A stretch of DNA of 64,000 nt from assembly GCA_963921935.1 (NCBI GenBank), contig OY998180.1, positions 43,028,811-43,092,810 on the forward strand, written 5' to 3'. The notes beneath the pieces were generated by a model. It searched no databases. It was not told the origin of the DNA and saw only the letters and a list, made by a program, of their open reading frames with translations. Positions 11,161 through 22,275 of the stretch are shown here, in pieces (positions within the stretch are counted from its first letter, which is position 1; each line of letters begins with the position of its first letter). This DNA comes from Galeruca laticollis. Taxonomy: Eukaryota; Arthropoda; Insecta; Coleoptera; Chrysomelidae. Position numbers and translations under genes: made by a program.

Positions 11161-12652
11161 TAGGTTAATAATTTATTAAAAAACTACTATATTTATTTAT
11201 TTATAGGAAGTCTCATGTCGTTGCTCACATCATATTACTCCTGTCCTGAAACATATTTCCTCCACATATTTTATGTCTAAATTTCATTATTTATCACCAA
11301 AATTAGAAACTGTTGATTATGGCTTACTTCAAAATGTTTGTAATCCATTATGAACATAATTTTATCTAAGGTAAAAGGTACGTGCCTCACAAATTCGACC
11401 TACAAGTCGCATTTAATATACAAATTATCTAAATCAAAATAAGTATGGAGATTGTTTGGCCCTGTAATAGGTACGTACCTTGGAAATAAGTAATTCAATT
11501 TTTTATCAGCAACAAGATAATAATAATGCTTTTTTCTTAATATCTCACTTGAAAGCATAAGTTTTAATGATTATTTATTGTCAAAGATGCGAAGTAGCTT
11601 AAACTTTGTTGCTGGCAACAAAATATTGTTTATTACAATTATCACTACAACCAGAATAACGCCTTAGTCTTTTTTCCATTAGAAACCGTCTTAAGTTATG
11701 GTTTTCGGCATCTAGGGAGAAATTTGGGATCAAATTTAGTATCTGTAAGTTTTTCTGTGAAACATGAAATGGGTTTTTGATTAACGTATTTCAGAAATTC
11801 TGCTGTACAAGGAAAAATTGAATGACAACAATATATACGGATTAGAGTACATAGTACCCACGGTCTGTCACAAAACAAGATTCTTCTTCTTCTAAAATAC
11901 CAATTAAAGATGACTTTTTCATTAAATGAAATGGTTTTAAACCGATATGTGGAAGTGGAACAAATTAATGCATTAAACATGATTCCAGTTTTTGGTCAGT
12001 CCTGTACTGTATAAACTAATCGATGAAAGAGTTCGTCAAATTGTTATTGTTTTCTTGATCGTCATGTTTTGTCTTTACGCTAGACGAACATGGAAATTAT
12101 GCTACATCAGCTTTATATAAGTTTTGTCCAAACTCATTTTTGCATAACAAAAATTTCATTAGTATACATAAAGGTTTACTTTTTCTTACATTGATAATTG
12201 TATTTGTACATAAGAAAATTATTTAAAATTACTGTTACTGTAAATTATTTATGCTTATAATATATATTGTGATGAACATGATAAATATCGTTTTAAAATA
12301 TTATTCTTAAACCTTGTCTAACTTAATTATCCCTATGGAACAATTATCATATTTCAACTGAAATAAGGTTAAAGTTATACAAGGTGTTTTTTTTAGTCTA
12401 TATAGACGTTTTTTACTTATATGGACAAATTTATTATTTTTTGTTATTGTATATAGTACATACTTTATTTATTTGTTGCTAACAAAGCTTTATAGTTCTG
12501 GGACGTAACATGATAATAGAAATTGCACACCAATGAACCGTATAATTTTTTTATAAATTTTCTATTCAGTACATTCCTTATGCATGGTTGTATCAGCGGT
12601 ATATATTATATATAGTTGATACAAAAATTGAAACAATTTTAGCCGACGTCGA
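11161..12652. other. No gene seen
   Basis: AT-rich sequence. A 94-codon minus-strand open frame (11696-11980) has no motif I recognise and ordinary AT-rich composition. No promoter, repeat or RNA gene can be supported. Confidence 0.4.
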
Positions 12653-12942
12653 TAGGTTCGTTCCAACCACGCGAAGAACCATTCTAGAACGGGATTGCGC
12701 AAGTGCATATAGTTAATGCCGTTCCAAGCTAATCGTGTCCGTAATATTACGGTTCTCTTTGCGTTCCAACCAACTTGTGATCGTTCTAGAACCGTCACGT
12801 AACGGTAAATTCGATACTCAGCCAAAAAAAAGAACTGTGAGTACTGACATGCGCTGTTAGTATTTTGTCAGTTATTTTATTTATCCCAAGATTTCTTCAA
12901 AAGAAAAAAGTACTGTTGTACAATTTTCTTTAATTAAAATTT

Positions 12943-12979
12943 CGCAGAGCGCTTTCGGAATTATGCCCTCATCAGTGCG
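12943..12979 (-). ncRNA. Hammerhead ribozyme motif 1 (type I, minimal stem III)
   Basis: On the minus strand: stem I strand CGCA, core CTGATGA, a degraded stem II (GGGCATAATTCC), GAAA, then GCGCTC giving a 2-bp stem III (A-U, G-C) with cleavage after the C, and TGCG closing stem I with four pairs. The catalytic core residues are complete. Stem II is weak compared with its partner motif at 13265-13301. Confidence 0.6.
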
Positions 12980-13264
12980 GTCATTGTCAGAATCCCAAGA
13001 CAGGGGCTTCCAAATTTGTACGTCTGTCCATTTATTTATTTCGTGGTTCACATTGTGGGTTTTAGAACAGTGTTAAAAATATGTTTAAAAGGTTAAAATT
13101 CAATAAAATTATTAAAATCTGTACTATACATCTTTATGATAGACCATTTTGCCAAGTTGTAATCAGAAAAACACTGTTCTAAAATCCACAATGTGAACCA
13201 CGAAATAAATAAATGTACAGACGTACAAATTTGGAAGCCCCTGTCTTCGTGTTCTGACAATGAC

Positions 13265-13301
13265 CGCACTGATGATGGCATAATGCCGAAAGCCCTCTGC
13301 G
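13265..13301 (+). ncRNA. Hammerhead ribozyme motif 2 (type I, minimal stem III)
   Basis: Order on the + strand: CGCA, CTGATGA, then GGCA-TAA-TGCC as a 4-bp stem II, GAAA, GCCCTC forming a 2-bp stem III with a CC loop, and TGCG pairing back with CGCA. All invariant core bases of the hammerhead (CUGANGA, GAAA, A-U before the cleavage site, H17=C) are present. Known animal hammerheads of this compact kind occur in Penelope-like elements and retrozymes. Confidence 0.7.
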
Positions 13302-13745
13302 AAATTTTAATTAAGGAAAATTGCACAACAGTACTTTGTGTCTTTTGAAGAAATCTTCGGATTTTCATCTCTTGTGCACACAGCTGTAATTCAAATTGAA
13401 TTAAAAAATTAGTTCTTTTATTGTTTTTGTTGTCAACTCAATTTTTGTTCTGACTGGGTTATTTTTCAATATCATGAATTCGTTTATTTCTATAATGTAC
13501 AATAATTTTTTAAAACAAATAAGATTTTAGTTTCATTAAATACAAAAATATATATTAAAAAGTGAGGTCACAGTATTTATTACACGAACAAAACGATCGC
13601 TGAACGATAATAAAGCAGGCCTAAAACCGGTTCAACTTATATCAGTTCTGGGACGGTGCAAAGTTTGCGCCTGCGTATAAAACGATTCCTAACAATTCCA
13701 GAACGGTTCCAAAACGGTGATTTATCGTGGGTTGGAACAAACCTA

Positions 13746-13993
13746 ATATTTTGTCAATGCATACATACAACTCCAGATACAATTGAAAATCCATTTTTTT
13801 ACAAATGTCCGATATAAATTCACAAATCTAATTACAGGATATACACACACCTTCAAAAACATCAGAAAATGTTATACCTTTGATGTTCAATCGAAACAAC
13901 CTGTACACCGATTGGTTTTGTTGTATTTGCATGGTTATACATTTTTCGTAATTGCGACGATTGTGAATGGAGAAATAATTAATGATGCACATG
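13746..13993. other. Spacer between two elements
   Basis: A short open frame crosses this stretch and runs into mariner copy C; it has no recognisable motif. Nothing else is supportable. Confidence 0.35.
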
Positions 13994-16230
13994 TACAAGG
14001 TGGGCAAATGTTGTATCTCAGAAACTATTGATCGTAGAGAGTTACGATAAAAAATTTAAAGGTAAATTGGACAAGGGAAAATTTTGGAAATAATTATTTT
14101 CAAGTTTCCAAGATGGCTGCCAGAGGGCGTTTCCACCATCTTGAATTACATAAAGTTACGTTTCTCGCGATTTTCCCCAATGAATGTAACAAAAAAGTAT
14201 TTGCGTTTTAACGATAACTTAAAGTCTAACATTTTTTGTAAAAACAATTTTCTCTATCTTTCGAAATAAAGTGGTGGGGGGTATTTGAGTGTTGTTCTAA
14301 ATAAATGCCTGTAACTTCGAAACGGCTTAATGGATTTGGATAAATTTGGTATCATTGAAAAGAACATTTCTTGGGCTTTTAGGTTTCTCGTAATCATGAC
14401 AATTGTGACCTACACGACCGCCGATAGAGGGCGTTATTCGATTTTGTAACCAAAATATTGGATTTTCTCAAAAAATTTAAATGCGATAATATGACTTTTT
14501 TAGACTAGACAATATAGACAAATGACCATCCAATAAGCCTGCGCAAACCGCATCTTCGTATCTTTTTCCTTACTCAAATTATTAAAAAAAATACTAAACC
14601 AGGAAAATTTATATATCCCCATTTAAAAATGCATCGGTTGCTTTCGATAAGAAGGCAAGTAGTAGGCCATGGAAATAAAAGACAAACTCCTCTCTAAAAT
14701 ATTCACAAATGTCAGTTTATTTAGTGCTGTGATTTTAAGTCAACGTTTCCATGTTTATAAGCGATTTTCCTTTTAAATAAAGTTGTGGTCCTGAAAAGGA
14801 CCGATTTTGAAAAAAGATTAATGCCTTCTGTGTTCAAATTGCATGTTATGACGGTTTACTCTACCATCATACCTCGTCGGTCCAGAGAATTTCCGTTAAG
14901 AAATTTCTGTTTTCCTCAAATGCCTAGCTTCCATTGACAATAATTTAATCTATTATCGAAATCTTGATCATTTAGCGCCTGGTGCAAGACTATGTGGTAA
15001 GGATGTAATCTAAAAGTAAAAAACAACATTAGAATAACACTGAATTGTGTATTTGGGAGTATGTGCTAAGATACTTGTAATAAGATAAAATTATTTACCT
15101 ATAATCTTTCAAAATATTTTTAACAGTTGTTCGTGCTATTCCCAAGTCTAGAGACAATGTTTTGGTTCCTACATGTCTATCAAATTCTATGTACCTAAGC
15201 CAAAACATTGATTATGTTTTCTTCGGTCTTTCCATTGAGACGCATGCGACGTTTAGGACGACGAAAACTTCCAGTATCGCGTAATCGCTGTACCAAGTTC
15301 GGAAACATTCTTCTCTCGTAATGACGGCGATCTGGATACCGTGCCGCGTACTGTCTTGCATCTTTAGCTGCATTTTGAAAACACTCGAAAGAAATCGCAA
15401 TCATGTCATCGGCTTCATTATTTGTGAGAGACATTTTGATTAAAAAGTACTCAAATTATATGCAATCAACAATATTGGGCTGCGCGTGACAAAAGTTTGA
15501 GGTTACTTGGCAATATTTTTGTTAGGCGATTGTCGTGTCCATGGCCTACTACTTGTCTTTTTATCGAAAGCAACCGATGCATTTTTAAATGGGGATATAT
15601 GAATTTTCCTGGTTAGTATTTTTTTTTAATGATTCGAGTTAGGAAAAAGATATTAAGATGCGGTTTGCGCAGGCTTATTGGTTGGTAATTTGTCTATTTT
15701 CTAGTCTAAAAAAAGTCATATCATCGCGTTTAAATTTTTTGAGAAAATCCAATATCTTGGTTATAAAATCAAATAACGCCCTCTATCGGCGGTCGTGTAG
15801 GTCACAACTGTCATTATTACGAGAAACCTAAAAGCCCAAGAAATACTCTTTTCAATGATACCAACTTTATCCAAATCTATTAAGCCATTTCGAAGTTACA
15901 GGCATTTATTTAGAACAACATTCAAATACCCCCCCAACACTTTATTTCGAAAGATAGAGAAACATTGTTTTTACAAAAAATGTTCGATTTTAAGTTAACA
16001 TTAAAACGCAAATACTTTTTTGTTACATTCATTGGGGAAAATCGCGAGAAACGTAACTTTATGTAATTTAAGATGGTGGAAACGCCCACTGGCGGCCATC
16101 TTGGAAACTTTAAAATAATTTCCAGAATTTTCCCTTGCCCACTTTATCTATAAATTTTTTTACCGTAACTCTCTACGATCATTAGTTTCTGAGATACAGC
16201 CGCTTCCCTCGCTTATTTGCCCACCCGGTA
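13994..16230 (-). mobile_element. Long-arm mariner-like element, copy C
   Basis: The ends are TACAAGGTGGGCAAAT (13994) and the complement of TACCGGGTGGGCAAAT (16230), next to TA. Arms of about 680 bp (13994-14672 and 15536-16230) are near-complete inverted copies, sharing CGCCGATAGAGGGCGTTATT, AAAGCAACCGATGCATTTTT and GTAGTAGGCCATGG. The central 860 bp contains the first half of a transposase in minus orientation. An internal deletion has removed the second half, so the copy is non-autonomous. A transcript crossing it could fold into a hairpin of about 680 bp. Confidence 0.85.
14815..15434 (-). pseudogene. mariner transposase N-terminal half, copy C, with intron
   Basis: Begins MSLTNNEADDMIAISFECFQ at 15434 and continues through AARYPDRRHYERRMFPNLVQ and RLRDTG, the first DNA-binding domain of this family. 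A frameshift near 15195 leads to LSLDLGIARTTVKNILKDY. The frame then meets an AG/GTAAAT donor (intron start 15098) and a TTTTTTACTTTTAG acceptor (intron end 15010). Splicing these 89 nt restores KDY-R-LHPYHIVLHQ without loss of frame. The first catalytic Asp follows in LTEILWTDEV, after a further break near 14905; the rest of the catalytic domain is missing. Half of the usual length of about 340 residues remains. The intron is inferred from splice signals and the continuity of family motifs. Confidence 0.75.
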
Positions 16231-17311
16231 CATGAGAGAAAAAAAGATTACAGTTACAAAGTAGTTTTAATAAATTCATCTAATATGACAGTTTGACGTA
16301 ATTTCTTTTTCTTAATTTGATGGCACTGATAGGCTAGAGATTGACGGTATAAATTGAATGTTTACAATAACGTTGATAACTAATTGCAATACTATTTACA
16401 AGAATTTGTATTTTGTGTTTATTTATTTTCTCTATAAATAGGAAATATGTAAAAAAAGATATAAAATTGTAAAACAAATCCAAATATTACGATTCATGTT
16501 ATAACCCAGGACCAACATTATTATTTTTGCAAATAGTTGACTAATAAACCTCTAGGATTTTGCTTTATCTGGAGTGAAAATATAATCCAGATGTCTCTTG
16601 GGTTTTCCTCAACAAAACTCTCTAAAAATGAAAATTATATGATTTTGACAAAAGAAGTTTTAAATATACAATAGGTATCGAAATAAAGTTAATAAAAAAG
16701 GGGAAAGAAGGAAAAAATATTCCTCATTCGCACTCACATTGCTTGGCATATTATCTATTGTCTTTTACTACAGTTGAACTCTGGTTTATTTTTAATTGAC
16801 GTATATTTCCGAAATAATAGCTATTCAAACAATATTAATCGTTCGTGGCAAACATTTTTTTTACGGTTTCTAAAATATCCATACATTGTCCAATATTAGA
16901 ACCTGATACACCGTCCTATCCTTTCTGATGAATGCATAGATATTTTAAATAAACCAGCTTTAGGAAACTAGGACTAATCATTTGATTATTTTAATGTATT
17001 ATTGTCAGTAAAGAATCATTAAAAAGACTCCAAGGAAAAAGTGGTTTGAAGCAAAAAAAATGGTGGTGAGATGTAAACAAACCAGCTGTATTCGGCACAA
17101 ATTAACCAAAACTCAAAAAGCATTCTCTATATTCAATGAAGAACTTTGAGAAATTAAAGAAAATTTCGATAAAAGTGCTAAAAACAGGTGAATTCTACAT
17201 TTTCTGTAATGGAACATAAAAAAATTAAAGTGGGTATGTAGTTTGTCCATTCGAGACTTCATTAATCGCCGATTTTAAATAGATACTGGTCACTTACGTA
17301 CGGATTATTAA
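16231..17311. other. Intronic, no gene seen
   Basis: AT-rich sequence between mariner copies C and B without recognisable coding potential, repeats or RNA motifs. Confidence 0.4.
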
Positions 17312-18920
17312 TTTGAAAACGTACCAATCTCTATTTTTCGGCCCCTATATAAAATTCAAAAATATGCAAAGCCACGTCACACTTATTTTTAAGGGGGACA
17401 ATTGGTAAGCTGGTTTTAAATTAAATTACATCAACCCTCTATGAAACAACCCCTAAAATCTTAAATGGTAATGGGGGTTGAGTGAAACCTTATTTTAAAC
17501 ATCGTTTAACTACCTTTTCAAAAATAGCAAATAGTTTATCTTTCTTTTTAGTAGGTACTTATGGAGAAATCAAGTAAAACCCAGAAACTTTTTATGTAAC
17601 AAGTGTTTTTCGGAAGAACATAAAAAATTAATAAAAAGTAACTTATTTTATTAAATTTTCGAAATGTTCATTATTTTCTAAACAGTGATAAAGTCTGCTC
17701 TCAAACTCCTCTCTAACGTTTCGAAAAGTTTCTGCCTGAAGCTCTACAGACAGTTGCTATTCTTCTCTTCTAATCTTCCAAATCTCGATGCTGTGTTTTA
17801 TAAACAATCGGTTTTAGATGACCCCATAGGCAGAAATCTAGAGGCCGAAGTTGGGCCATTCTATTGCTCGTTTTCGACTAAACGCGCTGCCAAGAAATCT
17901 ATCATTTAGCCACTGTCTAACGGAAAGAAAGTAATGTGGTGGAGAACAATCTTGTTGCAAGTTAATAAGATCTTGCAAAATCATATGTCCAGTCGCATCA
18001 ATTTGATTTTCTAAACTAGTTGTTATTAAGGGGTCTATAATTTCTTGAAGTAAATTTAAGTAGAGCTGACCATTTAGATTTTCCTCAATGAATAAAGATT
18101 CAACAATACTACTCACAATAATAAAAGCTCAAACGTTCACTTTCTTTGGATACTGTGTTTGATCTTTCCCAAAGAGTCGCAGATTTTTGTCCAGTAGCGA
18201 CAATTTTGCTTGTTAACATGCTCAAGCTCATTAAGAAAAAAGTACAGTGCAGTGAAATTTATTTAACTGCAGTGCTTTCCTTGCTGTTTCGTGAGACATT
18301 CCTACTTGGCGTGCCACACTGCGAAGTGATGTGGAGGGTTCTGCAGTAAAGGTGCCGCAAACTTCTATTTGTGCTGCTTCAACCAAAACATGGCGATTAG
18401 TTCTTTTTTTGTCAGCAACGGAACCAGTTTCACTAAACTTAGCAATTAATTCCAAGAAATATTTATGATTTAAATTACAATTCGGATATCTTTCATTAAC
18501 CATTGCTGACGTTCTTCTTGCGCATTTTCGACATTTCCCATAAGTAAGAATAATTTCAGTTCTTTGTTGTAGTGTAAACACCATTAAAAAAATAATAAAC
18601 GCACAATCTTTAACTCGTAAAACTAGATTTACAATAAAGTAATTTTGACCATAATAGATAAAGAATATTTTAACAAAAATCTCAAGAATGCTATACGAGA
18701 ACTCTTTTTTACTACGTTATAACCTGTACGACTAGAACAATTCGTTATAATAATATCACAAAGTGATTTTGATACTTAAAAGATTTAGGGGTTGATATAA
18801 TTTAGTTAAAAACCAGCCTACAAACTGTCCCCCTTAAATATAAGTGTGATGTGGCTATGCATATTTTTGAATATTCTATAGGGGCCGAAATATAGAGAGT
18901 GGTATGTTTTCAAAATGACA
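17312..18920 (-). mobile_element. Long-arm mariner-like element, copy B
   Basis: Arms of about 150 bp (17312-17466 and 18783-18920) are inverted copies sharing TTTCGGCCCCTAT, AAAAATATGCA and TTTAAGGGGGACA. They flank a minus-strand transposase remnant. Outer boundaries are approximate because the last bases are AT-rich. Total length about 1.6 kb. Confidence 0.75.
17645..18584 (-). pseudogene. mariner transposase remnant, copy B, internally deleted
   Basis: The N-terminus at 18584 (MVFTLQQRTEIILTYGKCRK) leads into VNERYPNCNLNHKYFLELIA, FSETGSVADKKRT and then SLRSVARQVGMSHETARKAL, the paired DNA-binding helices of this mariner group. The segment carrying the first catalytic Asp is deleted near 18200. 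Homology resumes with HNCRYWTK, then ESLFIEENLNGQLYLNLLQE and LINLQQDCSPPHYFLSVRQW, which keeps the second Asp. The third site is garbled, reading WPNFGLRPLDF with 39 rather than 41 residues of spacing. Family-like C-terminal words (GHLKPIVYKTQHRDLEDLRR) run toward 17645 in another frame. Inactive. Confidence 0.8.
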
Positions 18921-20380
18921 CCGCGTATAGTATTTTTTATCAGTTTTTTAGTACATCACAATTTTTCGCACTACTATCTGTTATCATTACATATGATATA
19001 ATATTATTAAATACAATCTTTTAAATTTGGTTCTGCTTTATTGGAAACAACTAGATTCCACGATTTTTTAGATAATAGGCATGTTGACTGTATTCAAATA
19101 AAAGCATTTTAACGTAATGTGGTAGTTTTTATCACAGAAATACTAAAAAACACAATAGTTCTCCTTATTTTTAAGCCACTTGCTTAATATTTAATAAATG
19201 AAATTTAAATAAATCTGTCTAAGTCACGTGACGTTGAACACTAATCAGAGTTTATGACGTCAACGTTTCCTAAACATCATCAGACACTGTCAAAAGTCTT
19301 CGTTGTTTGGTTGACATATTTATTAGTTTCTACGTAGTTTAATAGAAATTGGCTTGTTTCATCTTATTGTTTTACAGTTGTAAATTTCTTCGCAACAAAC
19401 AGTAATTTCTGTTCTGCTGAATTCAGAAATGTGAAGACCTCCATGTAAGTTATATACCTACCAATATTTGTTATCTATTTCTGTAATCAAGAATTATCAA
19501 TAATATCATTCGGCAGTAACCTCATTATTAACCTAAAAATTCTAATATCTTTTTGAAAACTTTATAAATATTAACTTATACAAGAAATATTATTACTAAA
19601 ACTTATATCGAAATGATCTTCACAAAAATACATTTTAGATTGTATAGTAACTAGTGCCGGATCCCTGCCAGCAACTTGGAGCCACAATTTCCTTTTATTT
19701 TCCGAACGTACATAAATAGCTTTTCAGGTGTTTTTTATTGTAGTAATCGCACACCGAGGCGCCCCACAATAATTATAAAACTTTGAATTCATCTTTTATA
19801 ACAACAACTAGGTATTACGAAAAAACTACTGACATCTCACTGGTGTTTGGAAACAGATGACGTCACAGCGGTGACGTGACAACTATTGACGTTATTTAAA
19901 ATACATGATTTTTAAGGTTTTAGTCAGATTTAAACCAATAACAAATTTGCGGCTATATTGGGCACTAATGCATGGTTTAAAAACACTTTCCCAAAAATAG
20001 TCAACATCCCTATTAGTAACATTCCGAGTGCGTATGGGTATCAATAATTTATTTCAATATTTTAAACAACTTATTTATGGGGTCATATCAAATAAAAAAT
20101 TAGACAGACTATTCTACATTTTAAAATATTATGTGTTTACTTAGCGAATAAGGATAAAATATCAACCCATTTATCAAAATAGTTTATTGATCTTAAATTG
20201 AATACGCCTCTTGAATGTTGAGTTGTTGAATATGTTCATATGGAAGAAATATGAGACATCTGGTATTTGTAAAATTAATTTTCTTACTAACCTCAGTATA
20301 CTATTAACGTTTTAACATTAGTTTCATTTTAGTTTTTGTTATTAACATTTGTTTTTTTTTGGAACTTTTTATTTCTGCAG
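18921..20380 (+). other. Intron upstream of the first visible ELAV exon
   Basis: Intronic sequence of the ELAV-family gene. It contains a possible degenerate hammerhead on the minus strand at about 19250-19290 (CTGATGA, lost stem II, GAAA, then CGTTGACGTC). It also has a splice-bounded 68-nt segment at 19377-19444 (TGTTTTACAG before, GTAAGT after) that is open in only one frame and not a multiple of three; I do not call it an exon. No RRM1 N-terminal exon was found. Confidence 0.5.
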
Positions 20381-20413
20381 TTCCCGGGGTTATGACTAGT
20401 CCATTGCTTACAG
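20381..20413 (+). other. fne/Rbp9-like: Alternative 33-nt 5' extension of the RRM1 exon
   Basis: A strong polypyrimidine tract (a run of T, then ACTTTTTATTTCTGCAG) precedes 20381. Its use keeps the same phase as the downstream acceptor, because 33 nt encode exactly VPGVMTSPLLT with no stop. The insertion would fall in the loop before beta-strand 3 of RRM1. Tandem in-frame acceptors of this kind usually give two isoforms. Whether both are used cannot be seen from DNA. Confidence 0.55.
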
Positions 20414-20517
20414 GGCAATCCTTGGGCTATGGGTTCGTGAATTATCATCGACCAGAAGATGCAGAGAAAGCAATCAACACTCTAAACGGATTACGGTTAC
20501 AGAATAAAACTATAAAG
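20414..20517 (+). CDS. fne/Rbp9-like: ELAV/Hu-family RNA-binding protein, exon encoding end of RRM1
   Basis: The exon reads (G)QSLGYGFVNYHRPEDAEKA, then INTLNGLRLQNKTIK. GYGFVNY is the RNP1 motif of RRM1 and the rest is the conserved C-terminal half of that domain in ELAV/Hu proteins, which bind U/AU-rich RNA in neurons and control splicing, polyadenylation and stability. The acceptor CTTACAG ends at 20413 and splits the Gly codon (phase 1); the donor AAG/GTAAGC at 20518 is phase 0. A second acceptor (TTCTGCAG) ends at 20380, exactly 33 nt upstream and in frame, and would add VPGVMTSPLLT before Gly-Gln-Ser. Earlier exons lie outside the window. Which ELAV paralogue this is cannot be settled here; non-drosophilid insects often have a single fne/Rbp9-like gene. 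Confidence 0.93.
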
Positions 20518-20744
20518 GTAAGCTTTTTTTACTGGTCATCTAGGAATGTTCGAATAATTTTACTTTTCCGACAACCTATCTAATATGCGAGAAAAGTATT
20601 GGTTTACCCCAAAAAAAGTTGGAATTTTGAAATTATTTTTTGAGTTATTTTTACGTTTTCCATCAACAACAACACGAAAAAACGGTTTTTACAAAAAAAT
20701 CCTGTGTGTATGTCGTCGTCGTCGTTGTCGTCGGCCACTTTTCC

Positions 20745-21530
20745 TTACATGTCTTGTTAGCACGATACAGCCTCCGGACTGCAATAAGTCATCAATTTTA
20801 TTATGGAATGTTGTTAAGGACATGTCACAGATGAACACTATTGATTTTCAACTCACCAGAGCCAGTACAACGGGTGCTATGGTACTTAAAGTACGACATT
20901 TTGTCATTTTTTGAGAAATTTCAGTTTGTTAGCACGATACAGCCTCCAGAGTTCTACAAGTCACCAATTTTATGATTGAATATTATTCAGGACATCTCAC
21001 TGATGAACCCTATTGATTTTCAGCTCACCAGAGCCAATACAACAGGTGCTACAGTACTTTAAGTACGATATTTTCGTCATTTTTGGAGAAGTTTCAGTTT
21101 GTTAGCACGATACGTCCTCCGGAGTATATACAAGTGACCAATTTTATGATTGGATATTATTTAGAGCGTCTCAAAGATGAACCCTATTGATATTCAGCTC
21201 ACTGAAGCCAGTAGAACGGATGCTATGGTACTTGGAAGTACCAAATTTTTGGAGAACATTCAGTTTGTTAGGACGATACAGCCTCCAGAGAGTATACGAT
21301 TGATCAATTTTATGATCGAATATTATTCAAGGTGTCCCACAGATGTATCCTATTAATTTTCAGTTGACTAGAGCGAGTACAGCGGGTCCTATAAATCCAG
21401 ATATATTAAATTTTTGGTTATTTTTGGAGAAATTTCGGTTTGTTTGCACGACACATCCCCGAAGTGTATACAAGTAACAATTTTATGATATAATATTGTT
21501 CAGGGCCACAGATGCGGAAAAGTTAGTTTT
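20745..21530. repeat. Tandem array of about 172-bp units, about 4.5 copies
   Basis: The word GTTAGCACGATACAGCCTCC starts at 20756 and recurs in increasingly diverged form at 20928, 21101, 21267 and 21442, giving periods of 172, 173, 166 and 175 bp. Each unit also holds AATTTTATGATTGAATATTATT, CAGATGAACCCTATTGATTT and CCAGAGCCAGTA-like words. The array begins about 230 bp past the ELAV donor site and is preceded by a short GTC microsatellite (20711-20732). It may be a minisatellite or the internal repeat of a larger element. Confidence 0.85.
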
Positions 21531-22275
21531 AATCTTTAAAACCGTTTATTTTCTCCTTAAACACCTAATCAATAGTGGTTTATAGTCTTAAGAAAAAACC
21601 AATATACATATGCAAGTGTATCTTCGTTAAAAGGGCTTATAAGAGTGATTAGGATGAAATGCAACTTCTATCAACCAGAACTTTTTGCCAAAACACGATA
21701 CGTGTTGGAAATATTTACATTTAAATGGAGCCTCATCCAGATCTAAATATGAAGATCTGGTAGATGAATACACATATATTAAGGGGAACGTGTTGCAATC
21801 AAATTACCTCAGCCATATTGTTAAGTCTTCTTTATTACTTCGAAAATAGTTGATATATCAGTCTAAAAGATGTTGCTATAAGATCAGTTATAAACTATTT
21901 AACTGTATTTTTATGATAGCTCACTGCTGATGTTATATATTGGCTGCCAAGGGAGGTCCAGAAGCTGTTCATAAGATTTCATTAGATAAATGAACATATT
22001 AAGTGGTACCATGAGCCCATGAACATAGTTTTCATCTGAAGACTGCGCAGAGCTAATTAAATTATCAAAGAACCGATTGATTAATCCCAAAGTGATGTAC
22101 CATTGTGTTTTGTTAAAAAAGTAGCCTTTTCTTCTGATAATGGTTACTGGTCCTACATTTATATATCTACTAACCCATTTACTGTCTCTATTATAAATTG
22201 ATTTTAAAGAATTGACATTGCACTGGATGCCAAACAGTCGTTCTATGAAAAATATACATATATAGTGGCAGATAT

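Larger units (their letters stand above)
12885..13375. repeat. Palindrome with hammerhead motifs in both arms
   Basis: Arms 12885-13078 and 13160-13375 are inverted copies (shared words include GTACAAATTTGGAAG, ACAATGTGAACCACGAAA and GACAATGACCGCACTGATGA). They are separated by about 80 bp of AT-rich spacer. Each arm contains one hammerhead-type motif on its own sense strand. The layout, sequence plus ribozyme in inverted orientation, matches the inverted tails of the Penelope-like fragments elsewhere in this window. Confidence 0.7.
12653..13745. mobile_element. TIR element, about 1.09 kb, carrying a hammerhead palindrome
   Basis: The left end is TAGGTTCGTTCCAACCACG and the right end is the complement of TAGGTTTGTTCCAACCCACG. 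Both are followed inward by repeated GTTCCAAC and TTCTAGAAC or GAACGGTTCC words. There is no transposase. The centre holds a 200-bp-arm palindrome (12885-13375) with a hammerhead motif in each arm; this may be a separate insertion into the TIR element. Target duplication unclear. Confidence 0.55.

Noticed and set aside
19377..19444. 68-nt segment bounded by TTTTACAG and GTAAGT as a possible ELAV exon
   Set aside because: Length is not a multiple of three, it is open in only one frame, and it encodes no ELAV sequence. At most a non-coding or poison exon.
20745..21530. CRISPR-like repeat array
   Set aside because: Units of 172 bp are contiguous and diverged, with no constant short repeat and unique spacers, in a eukaryotic intron.
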